Made by a program: the position numbers and the translations under genes
Part shown: piece after piece, positions 18,732 to 26,949 of the stretch
Layout: each line of letters begins with the position of its first letter
How positions within the stretch are numbered: position 1 is the first letter of the stretch
The notes under the pieces: model-generated
What the model saw: only the letters and a program-made list of their open reading frames with translations
Told to the model about the DNA's origin: nothing
Databases searched by the model: none
NCBI RefSeq assembly: GCF_016916835.1
Contig: NZ_JAFFIX010000001.1
Span: 496,001 to 560,000, forward strand
DNA from: Actinacidiphila bryophytorum
Lineage (GTDB): Bacteria; Actinomycetota; Actinomycetes; Streptomycetales; Streptomycetaceae
DNA length: 64,000 nt
Direction: 5' to 3'

Positions 18732-19667
18732 CTACTCCCGCGCGGCCCCGCCCTGCCCGCGGCCGGCCGAGACGGACTGCCCCTGGTAACCGCCCGCCGC
18801 CACGGCCTCGCTGACGGCCTCCAGGACCGGGCGCGGCGATACGCCGAGGAGCCCGGCCAGGTCCGACGTCCGCGCTTCTGCGCGCCCGGCGATGATGGCG
18901 GAGAACGTCGAGAGGGTGTGCATGACCTGGTACGGCTCAAGGCCGCTGCCCTCAAGTCCGGCCCGGGTCTCGGCCAGCGACGCCGGCCGGTAGGCGACCG
19001 GCCGCCCGAGCGCCCCGGTCAGCGCGGCGGCGATGTCCGCGCCGCCGAGCGCGCGGTCGCCCTCCAGCTCGTAGACCCGGCCCGCGTGCCGGCTCTCCCG
19101 CCCGGCCGCCAGGTCGAGCTGGGACTCGGCGGCGACCCTGACGGCCGCGTCGGCCAGGTCCTCCTTGGCCACCACCGAGACCCGGCCCTGGCCGAGGGGC
19201 GCCGCGAACACCCCGGTGGCCGCCGCCTGCCCGGCGGCGGCGACCGCCAGCCCGACGGGGACCTCGGTGTACAGGCCGTTGCGCAGGATCGTGGTGGTGA
19301 ACGGCCCGGCGGCCAGCCGCTCCTCGGTCCAGCGGTGCGGCAGGGCGATGGTCATCGACTCCCCGGAGGACGCCAGGCTCGTGTAGACGACGTGGCGCAC
19401 GCCCGCGGTCGCGGCGGCGTCGGCGACCGCGCCGTGCCGGGCGTAGACCACGTCGTCCTCCGCGTACCCGGCGGAGACGACGACGAGCACGTCCACGCCC
19501 GCGAACCCCGTGCGCAGCGACGCCGGGTCGTCGAAGTCGACGCGGCGGCCGGCCCGCCCTCCGTCGCCGCCGCGGGTGCCGCCCACGACGGGGACGCCGT
19601 CCCTGCCGGCCAGCCCGCTGAGGATCAGGCCGCCGAGGCTGCCGGAGACACCGGTCACCAGAATCAT
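18732..19667 (-). CDS. NmrA/QorB-like NAD(P)-binding reductase
   Basis: 311 residues, an atypical SDR of the NmrA/QorB type. The N-terminal Rossmann motif is 'MILVTGVSGSLGGLILSGLAG', truncated here to 'MILVTGVSGSLGGLIL'. Other features: 'VDVLVVVSAGYAEDD', 'AATAGVRHVVYTSLASSG', 'TILRNGLYTEVPVG' and 'VVAKEDLADAAVRV'. Members reduce quinones with NADPH or act as redox sensors. I chose ATG 19667 with AGGGAG upstream. It is divergently transcribed from an HxlR regulator across a 216-base gap, the standard QorB/QorR arrangement. It is convergent with hrdA. Confidence 0.87.
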   Translation of the reverse strand: MILVTGVSGSLGGLILSGLAGRDGVPVVGGTRGGDGGRAGRRVDFDDPASLRTGFAGVDVLVVVSAGYAEDDVVYARHGAVADAAATAGVRHVVYTSLASSGESMTIALPHRWTEERLAAGPFTTTILRNGLYTEVPVGLAVAAAGQAAATGVFAAPLGQGRVSVVAKEDLADAAVRVAAESQLDLAAGRESRHAGRVYELEGDRALGGADIAAALTGALGRPVAYRPASLAETRAGLEGSGLEPYQVMHTLSTFSAIIAGRAEARTSDLAGLLGVSPRPVLEAVSEAVAAGGYQGQSVSAGRGQGGAARE

Positions 19668-19883
19668 CGGAAAACTCCCTGTGCACGTCGTTGCGTGGTG
19701 CCGCGTGGGGCGGCGGTCGGTCGCAACCGAGCATCCGTCGGCGTCCGCCGCCGCGGAAGGAGGCACTTTCCCGTCAGCCGCTCACACCGGGGTAAGCGCG
19801 CAGGCCGGAGCGCGGGGCGGAAGCACCGCGGGCCGCGCGGTGTTGGTGACGGGCGAGGACCCGCGGCGCACGAGAGGCTTCCG

Positions 19884-20324
19884 ATGACCACGACCGAATT
19901 CCGTACGCTTCCGCACGGCACGGCGCAGGGCCCGCACGCCCCGTGCGACGACGACTGCGGCATCCGCGACGTGCTGGACCGGCTCGGCGACCGGTGGTCG
20001 GTCCTGCTGGTGGTCGAACTGACCAAGGGGACCCGGCGCTTCCGCGAACTGCAGCGCGCCGTGCCCGGCATCTCCCAGCGGATGCTGAGCGTGACGGCGA
20101 AGCGGCTGGTCCGCGACGGCCTCGTCGAGCGGACCGTCCACCCGACGACCCCGCCGCAGACCGACTACCGCCTGACGGAGACCGGCCGCAGCTTCTCCGC
20201 GGCCGTCACGGCCCTCGCGGACTGGTCCCGCACCCACAAGGAGGCCGTCGCCGCCGCCCGCGACCGCTGGGACGCCGAGCACCGCCCGCCCGCGGCAACC
20301 CCGCCCGCGCCGCCCGCGTCCTGA
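19884..20324 (+). CDS. HxlR-family transcriptional regulator
   Basis: 146 residues. The winged HTH reads 'VLDRLGDRWSVLLVVEL', 'RFRELQRAVPGISQRMLSVTAKRL', 'LVERTVHPTTPPQTDYRLTETG'; the middle piece is split as 'RFRELQRAVPGISQRML' and 'SVTAKRLVRDGLV'. Two cysteines sit just before the HTH ('PCDDDCGIRDVL'). One of them occupies the position of the redox-sensing Cys in HypR/QorR-type proteins. The divergent QorB-like gene is the likely target, so the pair probably senses quinone or electrophile stress. The Pro/Ala tail is dispensable-looking. Confidence 0.9.
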   Translation: MTTTEFRTLPHGTAQGPHAPCDDDCGIRDVLDRLGDRWSVLLVVELTKGTRRFRELQRAVPGISQRMLSVTAKRLVRDGLVERTVHPTTPPQTDYRLTETGRSFSAAVTALADWSRTHKEAVAAARDRWDAEHRPPAATPPAPPAS

Positions 20325-20371
20325 AAGGCAGGCGCCCTCACACCCGGGGGCCGACGGAAGGGACCGCCGCC

Positions 20372-20722
20372 ATGCGCAGCGTCCGCGTCCGAAGCTTCGA
20401 CGGCACCACCCTCGTCCCGGCCGAGCAGATCACCGCACTCGACGTCGTGGGCGCCACCCTGGTGGCCCAGGCCCCCTCCCTGGGCGGCCCGTTCGTCCTG
20501 GCCGAGGGCAGCCCCCACGAACTGGCCGCCGCGGCCCACTCCTTGATGCCGGGCGTCGACGCCCTCGGCCCCGGCACCCACACCGTCCGCGCCACCCGCA
20601 CCTCCACCGGCATCGGCTGGGAAGCGACCACCACCGACGACGAATCCGGCACCGAGACCGGCGGCGCCGGCTGGGCGGCCTCCTCCGCGGCCCCGGTGGA
20701 CAAGAAGTCCTGGCACGCCTGA
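20372..20722 (+). CDS. Hypothetical small protein
   Basis: 116 residues from ATG 20372, with GGAAGGGACC 10-17 bases upstream. I do not recognise a domain. The sequence is soluble-looking, with 'RVRSFDGTTLVPAEQITALD', 'VAQAPSLGGPFVLAEGSPHE', 'PGTHTVRATRTSTGIGWEAT' and a Thr/Ser/Ala tail. There is no signal peptide, membrane segment or Cys. It lies between the HxlR gene (47 bases) and the F420-type oxidoreductase (43 bases) on the same strand, so it may be co-transcribed with both. Third-position G/C is high and the start is plausible, so I take it as a real gene. Confidence 0.7.
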   Translation: MRSVRVRSFDGTTLVPAEQITALDVVGATLVAQAPSLGGPFVLAEGSPHELAAAAHSLMPGVDALGPGTHTVRATRTSTGIGWEATTTDDESGTETGGAGWAASSAAPVDKKSWHA

Positions 20723-20765
20723 CCGTCCTGCCGCCGCCGCAGGACCGCCACCGAAAGGTCACCCC

Positions 20766-21653
20766 ATGCCCCTGCTGCGCCTCGGCGTCTCCCTCCAGCC
20801 GCGCTGGCCGCTCGACGACGGAGGCAGCGTGCTCCGTGCCGCGCGCCGAGCCGAGGACCTGGGCTTCGACCATGTCGCGGTCGGCAACCGGGTCCTGGAC
20901 AGCGGGTTCGGCCTCGACACCGACCCGCTCGTGCTGCTGTCGGCCGTCGCGGGCGCCACGACGCGCCTGCGGTTGCTGACGTCCGTGCTCGTCGCGCCGT
21001 TCTACCCGGCGGTGGTGCTCGCCAACCAGGCGGCCACCCTGGACGTCGTGTCCGGTGGCCGGCTGATCCTGGGCGTCGGCACCGGCTGGAACCCGGACGA
21101 GTTCGATGCTGTCGGTGTACCCGCCCGCGAGCGGGGCGCACGCACCGACGACCACCTCGCGGCGGCCAGGGCGCTGTGGACCCGGCGCCCCGCGGACTTC
21201 GACGGCCCGTTCACGTCACTGCGGGCCGCGCAGCTGGGAGTTCCTCCGGTCACCCCCGGCGGCCCGCCGGTGTGGGTCGGCGGGCACAGCGATGCCGCTC
21301 TGCGCCGCGTGCTGCGGTTCGGCGACGGCTGGTACGGCAGCGGCGCCGATCCCGCGGAGGTCGGCGACGTGCGACGCCGGCTGCACGAACTCGCAACCGA
21401 CGCGGAGCAGGCCGACCGCCTCGTCCTCGCCTCTGCTGCGTTCCTCACCCCGCCCGGCGTCCCCGCGGCCGTACCGCCACCGGGACGGCCGCTCGGCGGC
21501 GCCACGCCCACCGCGGCGAGCGTCACCGACGACCTCGGGCAGCTCGCCGATGCGGGCCTCACGGCCTGCACCCTGTGGCTGCCCGTCGCGGCCGAGCATG
21601 TCGCGGACGCGATGGAATGGATCGCAGCCGAGGTCGCGCCACAGCTCGCCTGA
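20766..21653 (+). CDS. LLM-class F420-dependent oxidoreductase
   Basis: 295 residues, luciferase-like monooxygenase TIM barrel of the F420-dependent group. Diagnostic segments: 'RRAEDLGFDHVAVGNRVL', 'LSAVAGATTRLRLLTSVLV', 'FYPAVVLANQAATLDVVSGG', 'RLILGVGTGWNPDEFDAVGV', 'PPVWVGGHSDAALRRVLRFG'. The last two match a common actinobacterial LLM subfamily. It would use F420 or F420H2 on an unknown substrate in the cytoplasm. GAAAGG precedes the ATG. A strong terminator hairpin follows 75 bases downstream, and then a MITE. Confidence 0.88.
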   Translation: MPLLRLGVSLQPRWPLDDGGSVLRAARRAEDLGFDHVAVGNRVLDSGFGLDTDPLVLLSAVAGATTRLRLLTSVLVAPFYPAVVLANQAATLDVVSGGRLILGVGTGWNPDEFDAVGVPARERGARTDDHLAAARALWTRRPADFDGPFTSLRAAQLGVPPVTPGGPPVWVGGHSDAALRRVLRFGDGWYGSGADPAEVGDVRRRLHELATDAEQADRLVLASAAFLTPPGVPAAVPPPGRPLGGATPTAASVTDDLGQLADAGLTACTLWLPVAAEHVADAMEWIAAEVAPQLA

Positions 21654-21728
21654 AGGGTGTACTCCGTTCGCGGAACAGCTGCCGCAGTGACGTCAGTGGG
21701 CTGCCCGAGCCGCGGTCCGCGGACTCGC

Positions 21729-21777
21729 GCGGTCCCTGCGTACGGACCCGGACACCACGTCCGTACGCAGGGACCGC
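21729..21777 (+). terminator. Strong hairpin after the LLM oxidoreductase
   Basis: Perfect 19-base inverted repeat: left arm 21729-21747 (GCGGTCCCTGCGTACGGAC), 11-base loop, right arm 21759-21777. No U-tract follows, as is usual in Streptomyces. It lies between the oxidoreductase stop and the MITE, so it can terminate that operon and perhaps insulate the convergent MFS gene. Confidence 0.7.
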
Positions 21778-21795
21778 TGACCGCGGCACGGCCTA

Positions 21796-21970
21796 GGCCG
21801 TGTTGTGGAAGTCCCGCCTGCCCCGCGACGCCTGGCACGCACGCTCGCTGCGTTGTCGGAGTCGTCCGAGTAGGCCCACTACGAGGACGACCCTCCGCCT
21901 TGCGATCGCACGCACCAGACGCCGCGGGGCCCGCCCTGTGGGCGGACGGCGCTACTTCCAAACCACGGCC
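21796..21970. mobile_element. 175-bp MITE-like element, copy 1
   Basis: Ends in imperfect inverted repeats of about 17 bases, GGCCGTGTTGTGGAAGT at the left and its near-complement at the right. TA flanks both sides; CTAG is present at both junctions. The second copy at 36091-36265 has the same length and differs at about four positions by eye. It encodes nothing recognisable. The target preference resembles IS5-family (IS427-type) or IS630-type elements. The right end abuts the stop codon of the MFS gene, whose TAG uses the target TA. Confidence 0.8.
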
Positions 21971-23367
21971 TAGCGGTCGGTGCGGGTGGGGATGGCCGGG
22001 TCGAGGAGGGTCAGGAGGAGGACCACCGCGCCGATCGCGGTGATCACGTAGGACACCGCGTGGAAGCCGGCGTCGGTGGCCGCGGTGCCGAAGGCGATGG
22101 CGATCAGACTGGAGGAGAAGATCGCGCCGAAGTAGGCGAAGGTGCGGTAGAGGCCGGAGGCGACGGCGATCTCGGCGGCGGGGGAGTGGACGTAGAGGGT
22201 GGCCTGGTTGGCGTAGCCGCTGAAGCCGTTGGCGAAGCCGAAGAGCACCGACATGCCGAGCAGCACGGCCACCGGCGAGGTGTGGGTGATCAGCAGCATC
22301 ACCGCGCCGGTGAGGACCAGTGAGGCCCCGGTCAGGATCAGCGGCCAGCGCACCCACCCGCGGCCGGACACCAGGCGGGCGACCACGATGCTCACGCCGG
22401 ACAGCGGCAGCAGGATCAGGCCGACCTGGGAGGCGGAGTAGTGCGCGCTCTCCTCCATCCACTGGCTGGTGCCGTACAGCGCGGTGTACGTGCCGAGCGA
22501 GACCAGCGCCTGGCGGACGTACGTGCGCAGCAGCCGCTGGTTGCGGCCGAGCATCCGCACGTCGACCAGCGGACTCGGTGCCCGCCGCTCCCACACCACC
22601 AGGGCCGCGCCCAGCGCGACCGTCAGCGGTACGAGCCACCATGTGGGCGAGGTCAGGTCGGACAGGAAGAGCAGCAGGCTGACGATCGTGCCGGCGAACA
22701 GCGCGATGCCGGGCACGTCCAGGGTCGGCAGGAGCGAGCGGGCGCCCTGCGCGGCCGGCCGGTCCGGCGCCACGCCGACGAGGGTGAAGACCAGGGTGAC
22801 CAGCGCGAGCGGCACGTTGACCAGGAAGATCGCGCGCCAGCCCCACGCCCCGGCGAGCAGCCCGCCGAGCGGCAGGCCGACGACGATCGTGACCTGCGAG
22901 GCGATGGAGAAGTTGCCCAGCACCCTGCTGGGCACCCCCGTGCCGATCTCGTCCGCCCGCTTCCTGACCAGCGCCATCGCCGTCGGGTAGGCGGCCGAGG
23001 TGCCGATCCCGATCAGCGCCCGCGACACCAGCAGGAAGCCGAACGCCGGTGCCGCGGCCCCGATCACGCCCGCGGCCAGCAGGATGACCACACCGGTGAC
23101 GAAGATCCGCCGGGCGCCGAGGACCGTCGCGAGCTTGCCCATCGTGGGCTGCGCCACCGCACTGCACAGGTACAGCACGGAGATCAGCGAGGCGGTGGTC
23201 CCCGGCCCCTTGTGGAAGTCCAGGCCGATCCCGACCAGCCCGGTCGCGATCATCGAGCTGTTGATGGGGTTGAGCGTCGAGCCGAGCAGCAGCGGGCTCA
23301 CGAACCGCGGCCCGAAGGGCCTGCCCGGCGCGGTGCGGGGCGACTGCTCCGTGGTGGACGCGGTCAC
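21970..23367 (-). CDS. MFS transporter (DHA2-like drug exporter)
   Basis: 465 residues with about 14 hydrophobic segments. Motifs: 'LYLCSAVAQPTMGKLATVLG', 'RRIFVTGVVILLAAGVIGAA', 'LVSRALIGIGTSAAYPTAMA' and 'GLPLGGLLAGAWGWRAIFLV', which match motifs A, B and C of proton-coupled exporters. It sits in the membrane and probably exports a toxic compound. Its start overlaps the MarR-type stop by four bases, so expression is coupled to that repressor. The stop codon lies exactly at the junction with MITE copy 1; the target duplication regenerates TAG, so the protein looks intact. Confidence 0.87.
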   Translation of the reverse strand: MTASTTEQSPRTAPGRPFGPRFVSPLLLGSTLNPINSSMIATGLVGIGLDFHKGPGTTASLISVLYLCSAVAQPTMGKLATVLGARRIFVTGVVILLAAGVIGAAAPAFGFLLVSRALIGIGTSAAYPTAMALVRKRADEIGTGVPSRVLGNFSIASQVTIVVGLPLGGLLAGAWGWRAIFLVNVPLALVTLVFTLVGVAPDRPAAQGARSLLPTLDVPGIALFAGTIVSLLLFLSDLTSPTWWLVPLTVALGAALVVWERRAPSPLVDVRMLGRNQRLLRTYVRQALVSLGTYTALYGTSQWMEESAHYSASQVGLILLPLSGVSIVVARLVSGRGWVRWPLILTGASLVLTGAVMLLITHTSPVAVLLGMSVLFGFANGFSGYANQATLYVHSPAAEIAVASGLYRTFAYFGAIFSSSLIAIAFGTAATDAGFHAVSYVITAIGAVVLLLTLLDPAIPTRTDR

Positions 23368-23816
23368 GGCGACTGGGCCAGGCGGCGCAGCAGGCCCGGG
23401 GTCGAGGCCAGCTGCGCGACCTCCGCGGGTGAGAGCGTCGTGTCCAGTGCCCGCGTCAGCCAGTCCTCCTTGGCCAGCCGCCCGGTCCTGAACTCCTCGC
23501 GCGCCGCCTCGGTGATGCTCAGCAGCGTCTTGCGCCCGTCCCGGGGGTCGGGCGCCCCGCTGACCAGCCCGGCAGCCTCCAGCGCCTGGACGATCTTCGC
23601 CATCGACTGCGGCCGTACGCCCTCGGCGCGGGCCAGCGCGGTGGCCGTCGCGGCACCGTCGCGCTCCAGCCGCAGCAGCACCGATGACTGGGACCGTGTG
23701 AGGTCCATCCCGTCCGCCTGCTCCCGCAGCCGCCGCACGAGCTGGGCGAGCGCCACCCGCAGCTCACCGGCGAGTGCCGCCGTGTCGGGCTGCGGGGGTG
23801 CCTGCTGTTCGCTCAT
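23364..23816 (-). CDS. MarR-family transcriptional regulator
   Basis: 150 residues. Winged HTH in 'LTRSQSSVLLRLERDGAATA', 'TALARAEGVRPQSMAKIVQA' and 'GLVSGAPDPRDGRKTLLSIT', with flanking dimerisation helices. Overlap of four bases with the MFS start indicates one operon, the classic MarR-exporter arrangement in which ligand binding derepresses efflux. AACTGTACAGCTGGCTG near 23843-23859, just upstream of the start, is partly palindromic and may be its operator. Confidence 0.9.
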   Translation of the reverse strand: MSEQQAPPQPDTAALAGELRVALAQLVRRLREQADGMDLTRSQSSVLLRLERDGAATATALARAEGVRPQSMAKIVQALEAAGLVSGAPDPRDGRKTLLSITEAAREEFRTGRLAKEDWLTRALDTTLSPAEVAQLASTPGLLRRLAQSP

Positions 23817-23888
23817 GCGTCCACGGTAACGCTTAGCCAGCCAACTGTACAGCTGGCTGTCTATTACTCGACGTGCTGCGCACGCCGC

Positions 23889-24812
23889 TCAGGGCTCCAG
23901 CACGATCCAGGTGCGCCCCGGGTGCAGCGGCAGCGTATGACCGCCGACGGTGTACGCCGTCCCGTCGGACGCGGCCGGCCGGTCCCATGCGGCCGCGTAC
24001 GAGCGGCCGTTGCGCAGGACCTGCGCGGAGCCGTGGCCGACGGTCTGGGAGAAGGGCACGAAGCCGGTACGGCTGTGGTAGTCGGACTCCTTGACCGCCA
24101 CGTGCTGCACGATGACGTTGTCCGCCGTCCACGGCGACTGCTTGCCGTCCATGGACACCCGGTAGCGCGAGCCGTTCCAGGTGAAGGAGAAGCGCGCCGC
24201 GGGCATCTTCGCCGACGCGGTCGTGGCCGGGGTGCCGCCCGCGGGGACGGCGGCGTCGAAGCGCAGGCCGATGTCCTTGGCGGCGCCGCCCTTGGCCGCG
24301 GCGGCGGCCGGCCGCAGGTACTCGTTGTGCGGGGCCGGCCGGTCGTGGCTGCGGTAGAAGTCCTTCGTGCCGGTCACCGCGGTGAGGTCCGTACTGCTCC
24401 TGAGCACCGGCAGCAGCTCGCTCTGCGCGCCGGAGAAGGCCAGCGCCGGCCTGTCGTACTCGGCGAGCAGCTGCAGGTCCGTCTCGCGGGCGCTGCGCAC
24501 CGGCCCGACCACCGGCGGCAGGTGCTCGCCGTCGAAGACCGCCATCAGCCGCGACAGCCCGCCCTCGACCTCGATGGCGTAGACGATCGCCGCGTCGTCC
24601 AGGCCGGTCTGCGGGCGTGCGGCGGGCACGTTGTCGATCTTCACGGCCAGAATCCGCCCGTCGCCCCCCGCCTGCCCGGTCAGGTACGAGACCGCGGCGC
24701 CCCTGGTCGGCTGCGGCGCCGCGTCCTTGCCCGTGCACCCGGCCGCCACCAGCGCGAGCGCCATCGCGCCCGCTGCCGCGGCCCAGGCCCCCCGGGCTCG
24801 CACTCTGCGCAT
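23889..24812 (-). CDS. DUF3048 (YerB-like) lipoprotein
   Basis: 307 residues. Signal peptide with lipobox near residues 22-26 (LVAAGC), so it is lipid-anchored on the cell surface. The DUF3048 fold is seen in 'RILAVKIDNVPAARPQTGLD', 'DAAIVYAIEVEGGLSRLMAV', 'VGPVRSARETDLQLLAEYD' and a C-terminal 'FTWNGSRYRVSMDGK' part. Proteins of this family are of unknown function, possibly cell-wall related. A 94-base gap separates its start from the ABC exporter gene upstream, and it is probably transcribed on its own. Confidence 0.85.
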   Translation of the reverse strand: MRRVRARGAWAAAAGAMALALVAAGCTGKDAAPQPTRGAAVSYLTGQAGGDGRILAVKIDNVPAARPQTGLDDAAIVYAIEVEGGLSRLMAVFDGEHLPPVVGPVRSARETDLQLLAEYDRPALAFSGAQSELLPVLRSSTDLTAVTGTKDFYRSHDRPAPHNEYLRPAAAAAKGGAAKDIGLRFDAAVPAGGTPATTASAKMPAARFSFTWNGSRYRVSMDGKQSPWTADNVIVQHVAVKESDYHSRTGFVPFSQTVGHGSAQVLRNGRSYAAAWDRPAASDGTAYTVGGHTLPLHPGRTWIVLEP

Positions 24813-24906
24813 CGCCGCTCCCGCCGTCCGGCCGACCGACCTCCCCCCATGGTGCGCCCGCCCGGGGCGTACGTCATGCGGGAGGACGCGGCCGGCCGCA
24901 CCGCGG

Positions 24907-26949
24907 TCAGTCGACCTCCGCCACCGCCTGCGCGAACTGGGCCGCGTACAGCCGGGCGTAGGCGCCCTCCGCGGCGAGCAGTTCGTCGTGCGTGCCCTGT
25001 TCGACGATGGAGCCGGACTCCATCACCAGGATCACGTCGGCGTCGCGGATCGTGGACAGCCGGTGGGCGATCACGAAACTCGTCCTGCCGTGGCTGAGCT
25101 TGGCCATCGCCCGCTGGATGAGGACCTCGGTGCGGGTGTCGACCGAGCTGGTCGCCTCGTCCAGGACCAGGATCACCGGGTCGGACAGGAAGGCGCGGGC
25201 GATCGTGATGAGCTGCTTCTCGCCCGCGCTGACGCCCGTGCCCTCGTCGTCGATGACCGTGTCGTAACCGTCGGGGAGGGTGCGGATGAAGCGGTCGGCG
25301 TGCGCCGCCCTGGCCGCCGCCTCGATGTCCGCGCGGGTGGCGTCCTCGGTGCCGTAGCCGATGTTCTCCGCGATCGTGCCGCCGAAGAGCCAGGTGTCCT
25401 GGAGCACCATGCCGATCGAGGAGCGCAGCTCCTCGCGCGACATCGCCGACACGTCCGTGCCGTCCAGGGTGATCCGGCCGCCGGAGACCTCGTAGAAGCG
25501 CATCAGCAGGTTGACCAGGGTGGTCTTGCCCGCACCCGTCGGGCCGACGATCGCGACCGTGTGCCCGGGCTGCACCGCCAGCGACAGGCTCTCGATGAGC
25601 GGCTTGTCCGGCTCGTAGCGGAAGGACACGTCCTCCAGTGCGACCCGCCCGGTCAGCTCGGCGGGGCGTGCCGGGACCTCCGGGTCCTGCGACTGCTCCT
25701 CGGCGTCGAGGAGTTCGAAGACCCGCTCGGCGGAGGCCACACCGGACTGGATCAGGTTCGCCATGCTGGCGACCTGCGTCAGCGGCTGGCTGAACTGCCG
25801 CGAGTACTGCACGAAGGCCTGCACGTCACCGATGGACAGCGCACCCGAGGCGACCCGCAGCCCGCCGACGACGGCGACCAGCACGTAGTTCAGGTTGCCG
25901 ATGAACATCATCATCGGCTGGATCGTGCCGGAGATGAACTGCGCCTTGAAACCTGTGTCGTAGAGCGCCTCGTTCTCCTGCCGGAAGGTCTCCGCGGACT
26001 CCTCGGCGCGGCCGAAGACCTTCACCAGGGAGTGCCCGGTGTACATCTCCTCGATGTGCGCGTTGAGCGTGCCGGTCGTCTTCCACTGCTGCACGAACTG
26101 CGGCTGCGCCCGCTTGCCGACCCGGGTCGCCACCAGCAGCGTCACCGGCACCGTCACCAGCGCCACCAGGGCCAGCAGCCAGGAGATCCAGAACATCATC
26201 GCCAGCACACCGACGATCGTCAGCAGCGAGTTGACCAGCTGGCCCATCGTCTGCTGCATCGTCTGGCCGATGTTGTCGATGTCGTTGGTGGCGCGGCTGA
26301 GCACCTCGCCGCGCGGCTGCTGGTCGAAGTACGACAGCGGCAGCCGGGACAGCTTCGCCTCGATGTCGCGACGCAGCCGGTACACCGTCCGGTTGATCAC
26401 GGTGGTCGCGACCCGCATCTGCACGACGCTGAAGAGCGACGCCGCAAGGTAGACGGCCAGCGCGATCAGCAGCACCCCGCCGATCGCACCGAAGTCCATG
26501 CCCTTGCCCGGGGTGAAGTCGATGCCCGAGAGCATGTCGGCGACCCCGCCCTTGCCGTGCTCGCGCAGCGAGTCCAGCGCCTGGTCCTTGGTGGTGCCCG
26601 ACAGCTGGCGGCCGATGACGCCCGCGAAGATCAGGTCGGTCGCGTGGCCGAGGATGCGCGGCCCGGTGACGGTGAGCGCGACGCTGACGGTGCCGAAGGC
26701 GAAGACCACGTAGAGCAGCGCCCGGTCCGGGCGCATCAGGCCGAGCAGGCGCTTGAGGGAGCCCTTGAAGTCCATCGAGCGCTCGATCGGGCCGCCGCTC
26801 ATGAAGCGGCCGGGGCCTGCCATCGGGGCCGGGCCGCGGCGGGCGGCGGCCATCGGCTTGCCGCCGGGGCCGGCGCCTGCTCCTGCGCCCGCCCCTGCCG
26901 GGCCGCCCTTGCCCAAGGGGTCGGCACCCTTGTCGTCCTGGCCGCTCAT
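24907..26949 (-). CDS. ABC exporter half-transporter, canonical ATPase subunit
   Basis: 680 residues. A Gly/Ala-rich N-terminal extension (residues ~10-50), six-TM type IV exporter domain (~75-400), and nucleotide-binding domain: Walker A 'IVGPTGAGKTTLVNLL', signature 'GVSAGEKQLITIARAF', Walker B 'VILVLDEATSSVDTRTEV' with the catalytic Glu, and H-loop 'FVIAHRLSTIRDAD'. The ATG at 26949 overlaps the stop of the partner gene by four bases. With that subunit it forms a heterodimeric multidrug or lipid exporter of the BmrCD/TM287-288 type. Substrate unknown. Confidence 0.92.
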   Translation of the reverse strand: MSGQDDKGADPLGKGGPAGAGAGAGAGPGGKPMAAARRGPAPMAGPGRFMSGGPIERSMDFKGSLKRLLGLMRPDRALLYVVFAFGTVSVALTVTGPRILGHATDLIFAGVIGRQLSGTTKDQALDSLREHGKGGVADMLSGIDFTPGKGMDFGAIGGVLLIALAVYLAASLFSVVQMRVATTVINRTVYRLRRDIEAKLSRLPLSYFDQQPRGEVLSRATNDIDNIGQTMQQTMGQLVNSLLTIVGVLAMMFWISWLLALVALVTVPVTLLVATRVGKRAQPQFVQQWKTTGTLNAHIEEMYTGHSLVKVFGRAEESAETFRQENEALYDTGFKAQFISGTIQPMMMFIGNLNYVLVAVVGGLRVASGALSIGDVQAFVQYSRQFSQPLTQVASMANLIQSGVASAERVFELLDAEEQSQDPEVPARPAELTGRVALEDVSFRYEPDKPLIESLSLAVQPGHTVAIVGPTGAGKTTLVNLLMRFYEVSGGRITLDGTDVSAMSREELRSSIGMVLQDTWLFGGTIAENIGYGTEDATRADIEAAARAAHADRFIRTLPDGYDTVIDDEGTGVSAGEKQLITIARAFLSDPVILVLDEATSSVDTRTEVLIQRAMAKLSHGRTSFVIAHRLSTIRDADVILVMESGSIVEQGTHDELLAAEGAYARLYAAQFAQAVAEVD

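Noticed and set aside
21796..21970. MITE copy considered as a small RNA gene
   Set aside because: Terminal inverted repeats, TA/CTAG flanks and a second copy fit a transposable element better; no promoter seen.
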